DNA from: Ruicaihuangia caeni
GTDB lineage: Bacteria; Actinomycetota; Actinomycetes; Actinomycetales; Microbacteriaceae
Assembly (NCBI RefSeq): GCF_029952955.1
Contig: NZ_JASATX010000007.1
Location: 1 to 64,000, forward strand
Reading direction: 5' to 3'
DNA length: 64,000 nt
Positions 1 through 9,500 of the stretch are shown piece after piece. Within the stretch, counting starts at the first letter, position 1. Every line of letters begins with the position of its first letter. The notes beneath the pieces are model-generated. The model was not told where the DNA came from and did no database searches. It saw only the letters and a program-made list of their open reading frames with translations. Both the position numbers and the translations under genes were made by a program.

Positions 1-202
1 CAGACGGGCTCGCGACACCGCTGATTCTGGCGTGCCGGAGCGTTCACTATGTCTTGAGACATGCGTTCACGATGTCCTGAGCCAGCACACTGCCCCCGCA
101 ACCAATGTGATGTCTCAGGACATCCCGGACAGCCGGACTCGCTAAGCGCGGGTTCGGCTGTTGTGTTTCCCCCGTGCGTTGCCCGTGCTGAGCCCGCTGC
201 AG
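1..202. other. Non-coding left edge with palindromes, possible insertion-element end
   Basis: No gene is visible before the acyltransferase stop codon at 203. The stretch has two direct repeats of the form GTTCACnATGTCnTGAGnCA (42-61 and 65-84). It also has the palindromes ATGTCTTGAGACAT (49-62) and GATGTCTCAGGACATC (109-124). From memory, this arrangement, with a CCCCCGCAACC stretch between, resembles the ends or upstream regions of some actinobacterial IS481-like elements. No transposase is present in the window, so this is only a possibility. Confidence 0.35.
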
Positions 203-1522
203 TCAATCCTTCGGAGCCTGGGCGAGGCCGGTGATCCGCGCGAATTCCTCTTGCAGACCCGCCGCCACTCGTCGAGCATCCACGCCAGCTGCATCGCCGT
301 GGATCGAGCACATGAGACGACCGGCGTACGAAAGCGCCGATACGCCCACCCTCACGTTCCCCTGCAGGGTTGTCACGGGCCAGATCCGCTCCAGCGGAGC
401 ACCGCCGAGGGAGAGGGAATCCCGTGGGCCGGGCACGTTCGTGACGAATAGTGCGACCATGCGCTGGTGCCGGGCGAAACGCGCGAAAATGCGTGCGGTC
501 AACGGCATCCGCGTGATCTCGAGGGTTCCACGCGACCTGGCGTCGGTCTTCCTGGCCCGTGTGAGCCCCGCGACCTCGCTGAGTCGGACTTCGGTCGCTG
601 CTTCCGCCGTCGGCAAGGGCACGACCATGACGCCGACCGCGTTTCCCGAGCCGCCTCGATCTGGGAGAGCGACTGGAACGCTGACCGGGAGCGTTGCAGG
701 AGGATCCTCACCCGTGTCGAGGAGTGCGCTCCGAACACCGGCGCCCACTGCGGCTAGAAGCGCGTCGTTCAGTGTGGCGCCCACCGAAGCGGCTCCTTGA
801 GCGAGAGGCTGCAACTCCACGTCGGCGAACGCGATCGTGCGGATGGCTCCGAGCGGCCCGAGTAGGGAAGTGCGAGGCACGGCCGTGCGGAACATCGCGG
901 CGGTGCGTTGCACCGCCGAGACAAGCGTCTTGAGCTTCGCTCGCGCGGCACGGCGTGATGGAGAGTTGCCGAGTGCGGGGCCCGGCTGCGGCGGATGCAT
1001 CACCTCGCGGTTGCTGGTCGCCGGTGTCGGGTCGAGCAGGGCTTGCGCGAGCCGCACGGCGGCGATTCCGTCTGCCATCGCATGGTGGATGCGGACCACG
1101 ATTCCCGACCGGCTCGGCGCGACGCCGGGAGCGACCAGCACTTCCCACAGCGGGTGGTCCGTGGCGAGCGGTTCGACGATCAGCGCGGCGCACAAGCGCT
1201 CAAAACCGGGCAGGCCCTCAACGGGGTCGACTTCGCGCACGTGCCGAACGAGATCGAGCGTCGCCGGCTCCCACACCAGCCTCGAACGGCGCCGAGCAAC
1301 CCGCTGCGCCATCCGCGGCACTGCACGCAGGCGTTCGCTGAGCAGTCGTCGGAGCGCGGCCATATCCACCGTGCCATCAGTGCTCGCCGGTCCACCCGGT
1401 GCGAGCACGCCGGCCATGAGGAACGCATTCACTTGGTCAGGCGCGTCGATGGCGATGTTCGACGCGTCGGCGGCGCTGAGCGGCTCGAACGCCTCCCGTT
1501 GCGACCTAGCCATCATCTGCAC
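203..1522 (-). CDS. WS/DGAT-like acyltransferase
   Basis: This 439-residue protein has the layout of actinobacterial wax ester synthase/diacylglycerol acyltransferases. The N-terminal acyltransferase half carries the HHxxxDG catalytic motif as HHAMADG near residue 145. The C-terminal DUF1298-like half includes NVPGP. Family members join acyl-CoA to glycerides or fatty alcohols to make storage lipids, though some have other acceptors. The start is a GTG with a poor ribosome binding site; ATGs at 1516 and 1513 are alternatives. It begins 8 nt after the stop of the ABC1 kinase gene, so it is probably the last gene of the padR-kinase-acyltransferase operon. The true acceptor cannot be read from the sequence. 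Confidence 0.85.
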   Translation of the reverse strand: MQMMARSQREAFEPLSAADASNIAIDAPDQVNAFLMAGVLAPGGPASTDGTVDMAALRRLLSERLRAVPRMAQRVARRRSRLVWEPATLDLVRHVREVDPVEGLPGFERLCAALIVEPLATDHPLWEVLVAPGVAPSRSGIVVRIHHAMADGIAAVRLAQALLDPTPATSNREVMHPPQPGPALGNSPSRRAARAKLKTLVSAVQRTAAMFRTAVPRTSLLGPLGAIRTIAFADVELQPLAQGAASVGATLNDALLAAVGAGVRSALLDTGEDPPATLPVSVPVALPDRGGSGNAVGVMVVPLPTAEAATEVRLSEVAGLTRARKTDARSRGTLEITRMPLTARIFARFARHQRMVALFVTNVPGPRDSLSLGGAPLERIWPVTTLQGNVRVGVSALSYAGRLMCSIHGDAAGVDARRVAAGLQEEFARITGLAQAPKD

Positions 1523-1530
1523 CGCAAGCG

Positions 1531-3231
1531 CTAGTCCGAGCGGCGCCGTCTCACGAGCCCGGCAGTGACGGCGTGCAACAGTGGCGGCACGGACACGAGC
1601 ATCAGCACCGAGCCGAGGACATCGTCGTCGTCATTGCGCAGCAGGATGCCTCCGACGAACAGCCCCGCGAAGAGCACGGCCGAGACGAGTCGGCGCCCCA
1701 TGCGCTCCAGCGCGCGAACCCGCTGCTCGAGGCGCGGCACCTCGATCGCGAGCCGACCCTCCTCCAACCGGTCCGTCAGGGAGTCGATCCGGCGGGGGAG
1801 CGAGGCCAGCGTCCGGGCTGCGTCGAGCGCGTCCGATGCGATCTGCCGGACCGCTCCGCCCCCCTCCTCCCGCAGCAAGCGGGCAGCGTAGGGTTCGACA
1901 GCGCTCCAGATGTTGAATGTCGGATCGAGCCCGCTGCACATTCCTGACGTGAGCGACATCGCTCGGATGATGAGCAGGAAGTTCTCCGGCAGCTGGAACG
2001 GCAGTGAGCGCATGGTGTCGCCGAATTCGATCGCGAATCTCCGGAGTTCGCGCTCGTCGACCTGTCTGAGCTCAGCGAATCCCATGCCGCCGAAGCGTGC
2101 GAACAGCGCCGTCAGGGCCTGCTCCAACTGCCTGGTCTCGGCCCCGGGCAGCAGCACCCCCAGGGCGCGGATGCTCTCGACGAGTTGCCGGCCGTCTCGC
2201 GCGGCCACTGCGATGAGGAACCGTTGCAGGCCCTGCCGCAACGAGTCGGAGACCTCGCCCATCATTCCGAAGTCGATGAAGGTGAGGGTCCAGCGACGGC
2301 CCTCGACGTCGGGTCCGCCCGGCACCGGTGTGACGAAGAGGTTCCCCGGGTGCGGATCGGCGTGGAAGAAGCCGTCGATGAAGAGTTGGTCGAGCATCAC
2401 AGGCGCGAAGTCCCTCGCTACCGCAGACGGGTCGATGCCGGCGGCGCGCAGTGCCTCGACATCGTTGATCTTGATGGCGGTGACGTCCTGCAGCGTGAGC
2501 ACGCGCCGGGTGCTGCGCTCCCAAGCGATGGCGGGCACCTGGACTCGCTCGTCGTCCGCGAATGCGGCAGCGAAACGCTCGGCGTTCTGTGCCTCGTGGA
2601 GGTAGTCGACCTCCTCCAGACTGGTCTTCGCGAACTCTTCCACGAGCCGCGGAGCGTCAACGTGGCTCGACACCAGCCGCACCCGCTGCAGCCACCCTGC
2701 CACCTTGCGCAACGCCGCGAGATCGACCGCGATGATCGCCTCGATACCGGGTCGCTGCACCTTCACGACCGCGTCGCTGAAGCCGGTGTCGTCAGCCGCA
2801 GCTGCCGTCAGGCGAGCGCGATGCGCTTGCCCGAGGGAGGCTGCGGCGAGCGGTGTCGGATCGAAGTAGGCGTAGGCGCGCTCGAGCGGCAGCCCCAGCT
2901 CGGCTTCTGCCAGAGCTCGTATGGCTTCGAATTCCTCCGGAGGCACCTCGTCTTGAAGCCCCTCGAGCTCCTTGGTGATCTCGGGAGGAAGCACATCCAG
3001 TCGAGACGACATGAATTGGCCGACCTTGATCATGAGGCCGCCGAGCGCCACGGCGAGCACCCTGAAGTTCCGAGCGATTCGCCGAAGCCGAGCTTGGCGT
3101 CCGCGCGCAGCGGGGCCGCGCAATCCGATCCGCGGCAGCACGAGCTCGAACCACCAAGCCTCGATCATGTACCGCAAGGCGAACCGTAGGAGCCGCCGGT
3201 AGCGGGCGCGCATCTGCCTGACGTCGGCCAT
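1531..3231 (-). CDS. ABC1/AarF/UbiB-family atypical kinase
   Basis: The 566-residue product has the hallmarks of the UbiB/ADCK kinase-like family: a KxGQ motif (KVGQFMSSR), an alanine-rich nucleotide loop (AAASLGQAH), a VVKVQRPG strand, the catalytic-loop-like HADPHPGN and an IDFG metal-binding motif. Two hydrophobic helices at the C-terminus suggest membrane anchoring. Relatives support quinone or isoprenoid lipid metabolism and have ATPase rather than clear protein-kinase activity. The start ATG at 3231 is chosen because AAGGAG lies just upstream; the frame is open a further 27 codons. It sits between padR and the acyltransferase on one strand, which hints at a lipid-related role. Confidence 0.87.
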   Translation of the reverse strand: MADVRQMRARYRRLLRFALRYMIEAWWFELVLPRIGLRGPAARGRQARLRRIARNFRVLAVALGGLMIKVGQFMSSRLDVLPPEITKELEGLQDEVPPEEFEAIRALAEAELGLPLERAYAYFDPTPLAAASLGQAHRARLTAAAADDTGFSDAVVKVQRPGIEAIIAVDLAALRKVAGWLQRVRLVSSHVDAPRLVEEFAKTSLEEVDYLHEAQNAERFAAAFADDERVQVPAIAWERSTRRVLTLQDVTAIKINDVEALRAAGIDPSAVARDFAPVMLDQLFIDGFFHADPHPGNLFVTPVPGGPDVEGRRWTLTFIDFGMMGEVSDSLRQGLQRFLIAVAARDGRQLVESIRALGVLLPGAETRQLEQALTALFARFGGMGFAELRQVDERELRRFAIEFGDTMRSLPFQLPENFLLIIRAMSLTSGMCSGLDPTFNIWSAVEPYAARLLREEGGGAVRQIASDALDAARTLASLPRRIDSLTDRLEEGRLAIEVPRLEQRVRALERMGRRLVSAVLFAGLFVGGILLRNDDDDVLGSVLMLVSVPPLLHAVTAGLVRRRRSD

Positions 3232-3268
3232 CGGAACTCCTTGACGCCGACGGGTGCGCGGCGCGCGG

Positions 3269-3841
3269 TCAGTCTTGGGCGAGGATCGAGTACAGCCTAC
3301 GCCGGGCCTCATCGAGCACGGCGACCGCTTGGTTCACCTGCTCGGGCGTGCCGTTGCGCGCTACTTGCGCGGCGGCCTGCGCGAGTTTGGAACCCGCTCG
3401 CGGAATAGCGGCGCCATGCGTCGCGTGCCCCATGCCCGACATCATCCATGGCGCCGAATCGTTCGCGTCCTCGGCCACCGCGCGCCCCGCCTCGGTCAGC
3501 GAGTACGTCTTCCTGCCGTCGGCTTCCGCCGCCGTCACCAGGCCCTCATCGGCGAGCAGCTGCAGGGCTGGATACACCGAACCGGGACTCGGCTTCCACA
3601 TGCCGTGGCTGCGCTTCTCGATCTCGTGGATCACCTGGTAGCCGTGCATCGGCTGCTCCGCCAGCAGCGAAAGGATCGCCGCACGAACGTCACCGCGCCC
3701 CATGCGAGTGCCGACGCGCTCCTCGAACGCATCGCGGAACTGCTCCATCGCCTCCCAGAGTCCGCTGCCGCCTCCGGCTCGGCCTCCTCCTGGGGTGCGA
3801 CGGCGGCCGCCGAAGCGGTCTCCCGGATATGAACGGTCCAT
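3269..3841 (-). CDS. PadR-family transcriptional regulator
   Basis: The 190-residue protein has a Gly/Arg-rich N-terminal stretch of about 30 residues. A PadR winged helix follows at roughly residues 48-125, with the typical MHGYQVIHEIE and SPGSVYPALQLLADEGLV segments. A short C-terminal helix region is probably for dimerisation. PadR proteins usually repress their own operon and are released by small hydrophobic ligands. The ATG at 3841 is preceded by GGGAGG and is preferred to an in-frame start 13 codons upstream. It is first in a minus-strand operon with the ABC1 kinase and the WS/DGAT-like enzyme, and a perfect CGATATATCG palindrome lies 41 bp upstream of its start. Confidence 0.9.
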   Translation of the reverse strand: MDRSYPGDRFGGRRRTPGGGRAGGGSGLWEAMEQFRDAFEERVGTRMGRGDVRAAILSLLAEQPMHGYQVIHEIEKRSHGMWKPSPGSVYPALQLLADEGLVTAAEADGRKTYSLTEAGRAVAEDANDSAPWMMSGMGHATHGAAIPRAGSKLAQAAAQVARNGTPEQVNQAVAVLDEARRRLYSILAQD

Positions 3842-3881
3842 GGCAACCTCCCAGGCGTCGTGTGGCCTTAGCGATAGCAAA

Positions 3882-3891
3882 CGATATATCG
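3882..3891. promoter_or_regulatory. Candidate PadR operator CGATATATCG
   Basis: A perfect 10-bp AT-rich palindrome stands out in a GC-rich setting upstream of padR. A related half-site GCGATAGC lies 11 bases closer to the gene (3871-3878). PadR repressors commonly bind ATAT-centred dyads at their own promoters, so autoregulation of the padR operon is the simplest reading. Confidence 0.5.
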
Positions 3892-4049
3892 GCTACTCGC
3901 CGCAGGGGAGTGGCGCGAAGGGGCTCTCGACGTAGTCGCGGCAGACGATCGGACTGCTCTCAGCCTTCGTCGACGATCGGGCCCGGCCCGGTCGCGATCA
4001 GTGTCGACTCGCTTCTGCGGCGCCAAGGTTCCTACCTCTCGTTCTCGCG

Positions 4050-4055
4050 TAGACT
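4050..4055 (+). promoter_or_regulatory. -10 element TAGACT for rlmC
   Basis: TAGACT ends 9 nt before the rlmC ATG at 4065, and no Shine-Dalgarno sequence is present. The transcript would start within a few bases of the start codon. Confidence 0.5.
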
Positions 4056-4064
4056 TGCCGCGCC

Positions 4065-5204
4065 ATGCAGTGCGCCTATTTCGATGCGGCCGTGTGCGGC
4101 TCCTGCACGCTGATGGGCCAGTCGTACGACGAGCAGTTGGCCGGCAAGGACCGACACGCCCGCCACTTGCTCGCCGCGCACCGGACGATCGAGTGGATGC
4201 CGCCGGTTGCCAGTCGTGAGACGGGATTCCGCAACAAGGTGAAGATGGTCGTCGGTGGCAGCCAGCAGCATCCCACCCTCGGAATCCTCGACGCGGGCGG
4301 CGCCGGAGTCGATTTGCGCGATTGCGGCATCTTGCAGCCCGGACTGCGAGCGACATTCCCTGCGCTCGCCGAGTTCATCGGGCTGGCGAAGCTCGAGCCG
4401 TACAGCGTGCCTCGTCGCCGCGGCGAGCTGAAGAACCTCATCCTCACGGAGTCGCCCGCCGGCGAACTGCTGCTGCGCTTCGTGCTGCGTACGACGGAGG
4501 CGCTGCCGCGCATCCGCAAGCATCTCCCGGCACTGCTCGAGCGGATGCCGCAGCTGCGGGTCGCCTCGGCGAACCTGTTGCCGGAGCACAAGGCGGTCGT
4601 CGAGGGCGCTGAGGAGATTCCGCTGACCGAGCAGCAGACGCTCACGATGGAGGTCAACGGCATCCGCATGATGCTCCGTCCGCAGAGCTTCTTCCAGACG
4701 AACACGGAGATCGCCGCCGCCCTGTACCGCCAGGCGCGCGAGTGGGTCGACGAAGTCGGCCCGTCGTCGGTGTGGGATCTGTACTGCGGTGTCGGGGGGT
4801 TCGCGCTCCATTCCGCACTCACGGATGCGAACTCGGGAGCGCCGGGCCGCGAAGTCGTCGGTGTCGAAGCGAGCGCCGAGGCGATCGAGAGCGCCCGCTT
4901 GGCAGCGCGCAGTATGCCGGGTCTGCGATTCGTCACCAGTGATGCCACCGCGTTCGCCGTCGAGCACAGCGGCGCACCCGACCTCGTGATCGTGAACCCG
5001 CCTCGTCGCGGCATCGGTTCGACGCTCGCCGAATGGCTCGAGGGGAGTGGTGTGCGACACGTCGTGTACTCGAGTTGCAACGCGCAGAGCCTCGCCAAGG
5101 ACCTCGAGCGGATGCCGTCGCTGCTGCCGGTCCGCGCACGCGTGCTCGACATGTTCCCGCACACCGGGCACTACGAAGTCATCACCCTGCTCGAGCGACG
5201 CTGA
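4065..5204 (+). CDS. rlmC: 23S rRNA (uracil-C5)-methyltransferase RlmC
   Basis: This 379-residue protein is a TrmA/RumA-type m5U methyltransferase. In E. coli, RlmC methylates U747 of 23S rRNA using S-adenosylmethionine. Four cysteines (C3, C11, C14 and C87) match the family's [4Fe-4S] cluster ligands, and the absence of a TRAM domain fits RlmC rather than RlmD. The central region has QSFFQTN. The C-terminal Rossmann part has DLYCGVGGFAL, the NPPRRG motif, and the nucleophile C338 in SSCNAQ. It is the first plus-strand gene after the divergent padR operon, with its own leaderless-type promoter and no obvious operon partner. Confidence 0.93.
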   Translation: MQCAYFDAAVCGSCTLMGQSYDEQLAGKDRHARHLLAAHRTIEWMPPVASRETGFRNKVKMVVGGSQQHPTLGILDAGGAGVDLRDCGILQPGLRATFPALAEFIGLAKLEPYSVPRRRGELKNLILTESPAGELLLRFVLRTTEALPRIRKHLPALLERMPQLRVASANLLPEHKAVVEGAEEIPLTEQQTLTMEVNGIRMMLRPQSFFQTNTEIAAALYRQAREWVDEVGPSSVWDLYCGVGGFALHSALTDANSGAPGREVVGVEASAEAIESARLAARSMPGLRFVTSDATAFAVEHSGAPDLVIVNPPRRGIGSTLAEWLEGSGVRHVVYSSCNAQSLAKDLERMPSLLPVRARVLDMFPHTGHYEVITLLERR

Positions 5205-5277
5205 ACCGCCGCCGGTCGGCTGTAGTATCGATCGAGCGGCTCCGGGGTGCTGACCCTGGGATGTCGGTGCCGGCGGT

Positions 5278-5283
5278 TAGCGT
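5278..5283 (+). promoter_or_regulatory. -10 element TAGCGT for sbcDC
   Basis: TAGCGT ends exactly 6 nt before the sbcD ATG at 5290, so +1 would fall on the A of the start codon. No ribosome binding site is present, consistent with leaderless translation of the sbcDC mRNA. Confidence 0.5.
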
Positions 5284-5289
5284 TGCTGC

Positions 5290-6522
5290 ATGCGCATCCT
5301 GCACACTTCCGATTGGCATATCGGTCGCAGCTTTCACGGCAACTCGACGCTGCCCGCGATCGCTCAGGTGCTCGATGCGCTCGTGCAGCACGTGCGGTCC
5401 CAGCAGGTCGATGTCGTGGCGGTCGCGGGCGACGTGTTCGACACCACGACCCCTTCGGTCGAGGCGTACGAGACGCTGAGTCAGGCTCTCGCCCGATTGC
5501 GCGACGCCGGTGCACGGGTCGTGCTCACAAGTGGTAACCACGACTCGGCGACCAGGCTCGGCTTCCAATCGCAGTTCGCCGCGCTCGGGGGTATCCACGT
5601 CATCACGCGGGCCGACCGAGCCGACCGGCCCGTCACGATCGACGATGAGCATGGCCCCGTGCACTTCTACGGCATCCCGTATACCGAGCCGATCCTGCTG
5701 CGCCGCGAGTTCCCGGATTGCGCAGCGCGCTCCCACGCCGAAGCGCTCGACTTCCTGATGCAGCGGGTGCGACGCGACCTGAGCGAACGGGGTGGTCGCT
5801 CAGTCGCGCTGGCTCACTGCTTCGCCGTGGCCTTTCGTCACGACGAGCAAGACGCGGCTGAGTCAATCGGCCGAGCGGATGCTGGCAGTGCAAGCGCGGT
5901 CCGCCGAAGCGAGGAGCAGACCGTCGGACTCGAGCGAGACATCACTTCCGGCGGCCTCGACCTTGTGCCCGTCCAGGTGTTCGACGGCCCTGACTATGTG
6001 GCTCTCGGTCACCTGCATGGGCGGTCCACGCTGAGCCCGAGGGTCCGATACTCCGGTGCGCCGCTGCATTACTCGTTCAGCGAGGGCTTCAAACCCCGCG
6101 GCGCCTGGCTTGTCGAGCTCGGAGCGGCAGGGCTGCAAGAAGTGACCTGGCTCGATCTCCCGGTGCCGCGCCGGTTGAGCACGTTGGAAGCGTCGCTCGA
6201 CGAGCTGATGCAGGGCCCCGAGTACGCCGATCACGAGGGAGATTGGGTCAGCGCGGTGCTCACCGACGAGGTGCGGCCGATCGACGCGATGCGCAAGCTG
6301 CAGCAGCGGTTCCCGCACTGCGCGCGAGTTGACCACCGTCCTGCGCGCATCGCGCCCGACGACGCTCGTCGCTACGGCGACCGAGTGCAGGCGAAGTCCG
6401 ATCCAGAGCTCATCGACGGCTTCTTGCGCCATGTGCGCAATGGTGTGGGCGCCACCGACTTCGAACTCGAAGTGCTCAACGACGTGCTCGAGAGCCTCAC
6501 CGCGCGGGAGGCGACGGCATGA
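5290..6522 (+). CDS. sbcD: Nuclease SbcCD subunit D (Mre11-like)
   Basis: The 410-residue protein is the Mre11-type metallophosphoesterase of the SbcCD complex, which opens hairpins and trims blocked double-strand ends. Phosphoesterase motifs are in order: DWHIG at residues 8-12, GDVFD near 47-51, GNHDS at 82-86, and later histidine motifs including GHLHG. The C-terminal part would contact SbcC and DNA. Its stop codon overlaps the sbcC start as ATGA, so the two subunits are translationally coupled, as is usual for this pair. The length is normal for actinobacterial SbcD. The start is supported by the family N-terminus MRILHTSDWHIG. Confidence 0.96.
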   Translation: MRILHTSDWHIGRSFHGNSTLPAIAQVLDALVQHVRSQQVDVVAVAGDVFDTTTPSVEAYETLSQALARLRDAGARVVLTSGNHDSATRLGFQSQFAALGGIHVITRADRADRPVTIDDEHGPVHFYGIPYTEPILLRREFPDCAARSHAEALDFLMQRVRRDLSERGGRSVALAHCFAVAFRHDEQDAAESIGRADAGSASAVRRSEEQTVGLERDITSGGLDLVPVQVFDGPDYVALGHLHGRSTLSPRVRYSGAPLHYSFSEGFKPRGAWLVELGAAGLQEVTWLDLPVPRRLSTLEASLDELMQGPEYADHEGDWVSAVLTDEVRPIDAMRKLQQRFPHCARVDHRPARIAPDDARRYGDRVQAKSDPELIDGFLRHVRNGVGATDFELEVLNDVLESLTAREATA

Positions 6523-9500
6523 AGATCGAACGCCTGCGCCTGGCCGGTTTCGGCCCATACAAGACCGAGCAGGTCGTCGACTTCTCGCACTTCGCAGACG
6601 ACGGCATCTTCCTCATCTCGGGAAAGACCGGAGCGGGCAAGTCCAGTCTGCTCGATGCCATCTGCTTCGCGCTCTACGACGGGGTACCGCGCTATGAGGG
6701 CACGAAGCCGAGGCTCCGTAGCGACCATTGCGCTGCTGACGATCACACGATCGTTGAGCTGGAGTTCACCATTCACGGTGACCGCTACCGGGTCACGCGC
6801 TCACCTGAGTACGAGCGTCCTCGCAAGCGCGGAGGCGGGACCACCACGCAGGCGGCAACCGCCACGCTGGAACAGCTCCGCGATGGGGTATGGACAGGGA
6901 TCGCCGCGAAACCTCGCGACGTCGGCATCAGACTGAGCGAGCTGATCGGGCTCTCCCGCGAGCAGTTCCTTCAGGTCATCCTGCTCGCCCAGAACCGTTT
7001 CCAGGAGTTCTTGCTCGCGAAGAGCAGTGACCGGTTGGCATTGCTCCGCACGCTGTTCGGCACTCGACGCTTCCAACAGCTCGAGGCCGAGTTGCAGAGC
7101 CTTCGCGCAGCAGCGAAGGCAGCGGTGGATGAATCCGAGTCGAGCGTCGAGCACAGGCGCGAAGAGCTTGCCGCTCTGCTGGAGCGAGCCGGATGGGTCG
7201 AAGAACGTTCTGCCGACGCAGGTTCCGGAGCCACGTGCGAAGACGCGGATTCCGGCCCGGCGGAGGTGCTTGAGGCCAGCGTCGCCCGGGTTCAGGCACC
7301 GGAGGCCGACGGCGAGCGGGCCGACGGCGAAACGGCGGACGGCGAGACGGTGGACCTCGAGGCGGCGGACGTCGCAACTCTGTGGTTCACGATGGCCATC
7401 GAGTGGTTCGAAGAACGCGCGGCGGAAGCGGCAGCAGCGCTTGCTCGGCATTCGGTCGCGGTCGAAGAGGCCGAGCGGCACCGCGACGCGGAACTGACGC
7501 TCGCCGAGCGCCAGCTCCGGCGAGCAGCGGCGGAGTCGGCGCTGCTCAAGCTCGAAGCGCTGGCCGACCGCACTGATGAGTCGCGCGCGCTCGTCGAGCG
7601 CGCCGAGCGCGCGGCCGGCGTGTGGCCGACGCTGATCGCTCACGCAGACGCGGCTTCCGGTTGGGCGGCTGCCGGCGACGGCGCCGCCGAAGCGCTCCGG
7701 GGCTTGGGCGATGTCGTCGAAGAATTGCTCCGCGCCTTGCAGAGACCCGAAGCCGCTGCCACCGCCGCGGCGGTGCTCTCTGGTGATCACGACGCACTCG
7801 CGCCGTTCCTCGACCTGATCATCGCCGACAAGGGCGCCCTCGAGTCGGCAGCCGCCGATGAGCGCCGCCTGCCAGAGCTGGCAGAGGCGGCGGCTGCCGC
7901 TGAACTGCGTCGCGAGCTGCTCGACCAGGAGCTCGAGCAGCTCGAAGAACGGGCTCGGTCGCTGCCCGCGCGCATCGACGTCATCCGTCACCAACTCCAC
8001 GCTCACCAGCTCCTCGCTGCCGAGATCGACAACGCGCTCGCCGACTTGGAGCGCCTTGGAGAGACCCGGGAAGCGGCCCGAGCGGTTCAGCGTCTGGAGC
8101 CTGAACTCGCGAGTGCCGTCGAGCAGGAACTCAGCGCGTCCAGACGGCACGGCGAGGCAGCACAGCGACTCACCGCGCTGCGCGAAGCCCGGTACCGGGG
8201 GTACGCCGCCGAGCTGGCCGCTCAGCTCGAATCCGGCGCTCCCTGCGTCGTGTGCGGATCGAACGAGCACCCTGCTCCCGCTGCGCCGAGCGATGACGCC
8301 GTCTCGCAACACGACATCGACCAGGCCACTGAGCAGCTTGACCGCGAACGAGCCGCGCTCGATGAGACGGCAGTCGTCGTTCATGCGAGTCGCGAAGCGC
8401 TTGCGGCAGCGAGAGCACGGCTAGGCCGATTCCTCGACCTTGCCGATCCGCTCGCGAGTGTCGACGAGGCGATCGCCTCCGCCGAGCAGCGAGCCAAGGC
8501 CTCGCGTCTTGCAGCGCAGATGGTGACGACGCAGAGCACTGCCCTCGATTCGCTCCTGAACGAACTCGCGCAGGCTCAGGAGCGCGCGGCCGATGCTCGC
8601 GAGCACCGCACAGCCGCGGTCGCCGCCGAGGAGGCGGCGCTCCGGAGCCATGACGACATGGCCGCAGCGATCGAGAGCCGGCGCGGAGACCACGCCTCCA
8701 TCGCAGAACGCATGCACGCCCTTGTGTCCGGTGCGGATGCGGTCAAGAGGGTGCGCGATGCGGCTGCCACGCTTGCCGAGCGCAAGACGGTGCTCGATCG
8801 TGCAGCGAGGGCACTCCAAGAGGGTCTCCAGGCCCACGGCTTCGCTGAAGCGGACGAAGTGCGAGAAGCGAGGCTCGAGCCGTCCGAACTGGAGAAGACC
8901 CGCGCGCGCATCAAGGCGCATGACGACGAGGTCGTCCGCCATCGCGCGACGCTCGACGATCCCCAACTCCGCGATCTGCCAACCGAACCGGCAGACCCAG
9001 CACGCGCCGAGTCCTCACTGGCGGTCGCTCGCGCCGCAAGAGATGGTGCCGTCGCAGCGCAAAGCGCACGCGCCGAACAACTCACTCAAGCGCGACGGCT
9101 CACCGACGAAGCGTTGGAGGCGCTCGAACGCACGCGCGTCGCTCGAGAGCGCTATGAAGGGATACTCCAGCTCGCGAACACCGTGAAGGGCGATGAACCC
9201 AACACCCGGAAGATGAGTTTGGAAGCGTACGTGCTCGCCGCCGAGCTCGAGGCCATCGTCGACGCCGCGAACTCGCGTCTCCGGGTCATGACCGACGCGC
9301 GGTACTCGCTGGTGCACGATGACGAGGTGCAGTATCGGCGAGCAGCCTCTGGGCTGGGGCTCGCGATCTTGGATCAGCACACCGGTGTGGCGCGGGCCAC
9401 TCATTCACTGTCTGGCGGCGAGACATTCCTTGCCTCGCTCGCGCTCGCGCTCGGCCTCGCAGAAGTCGTCACCTCACGCGCAGGGGGTATCACGCTCGAC

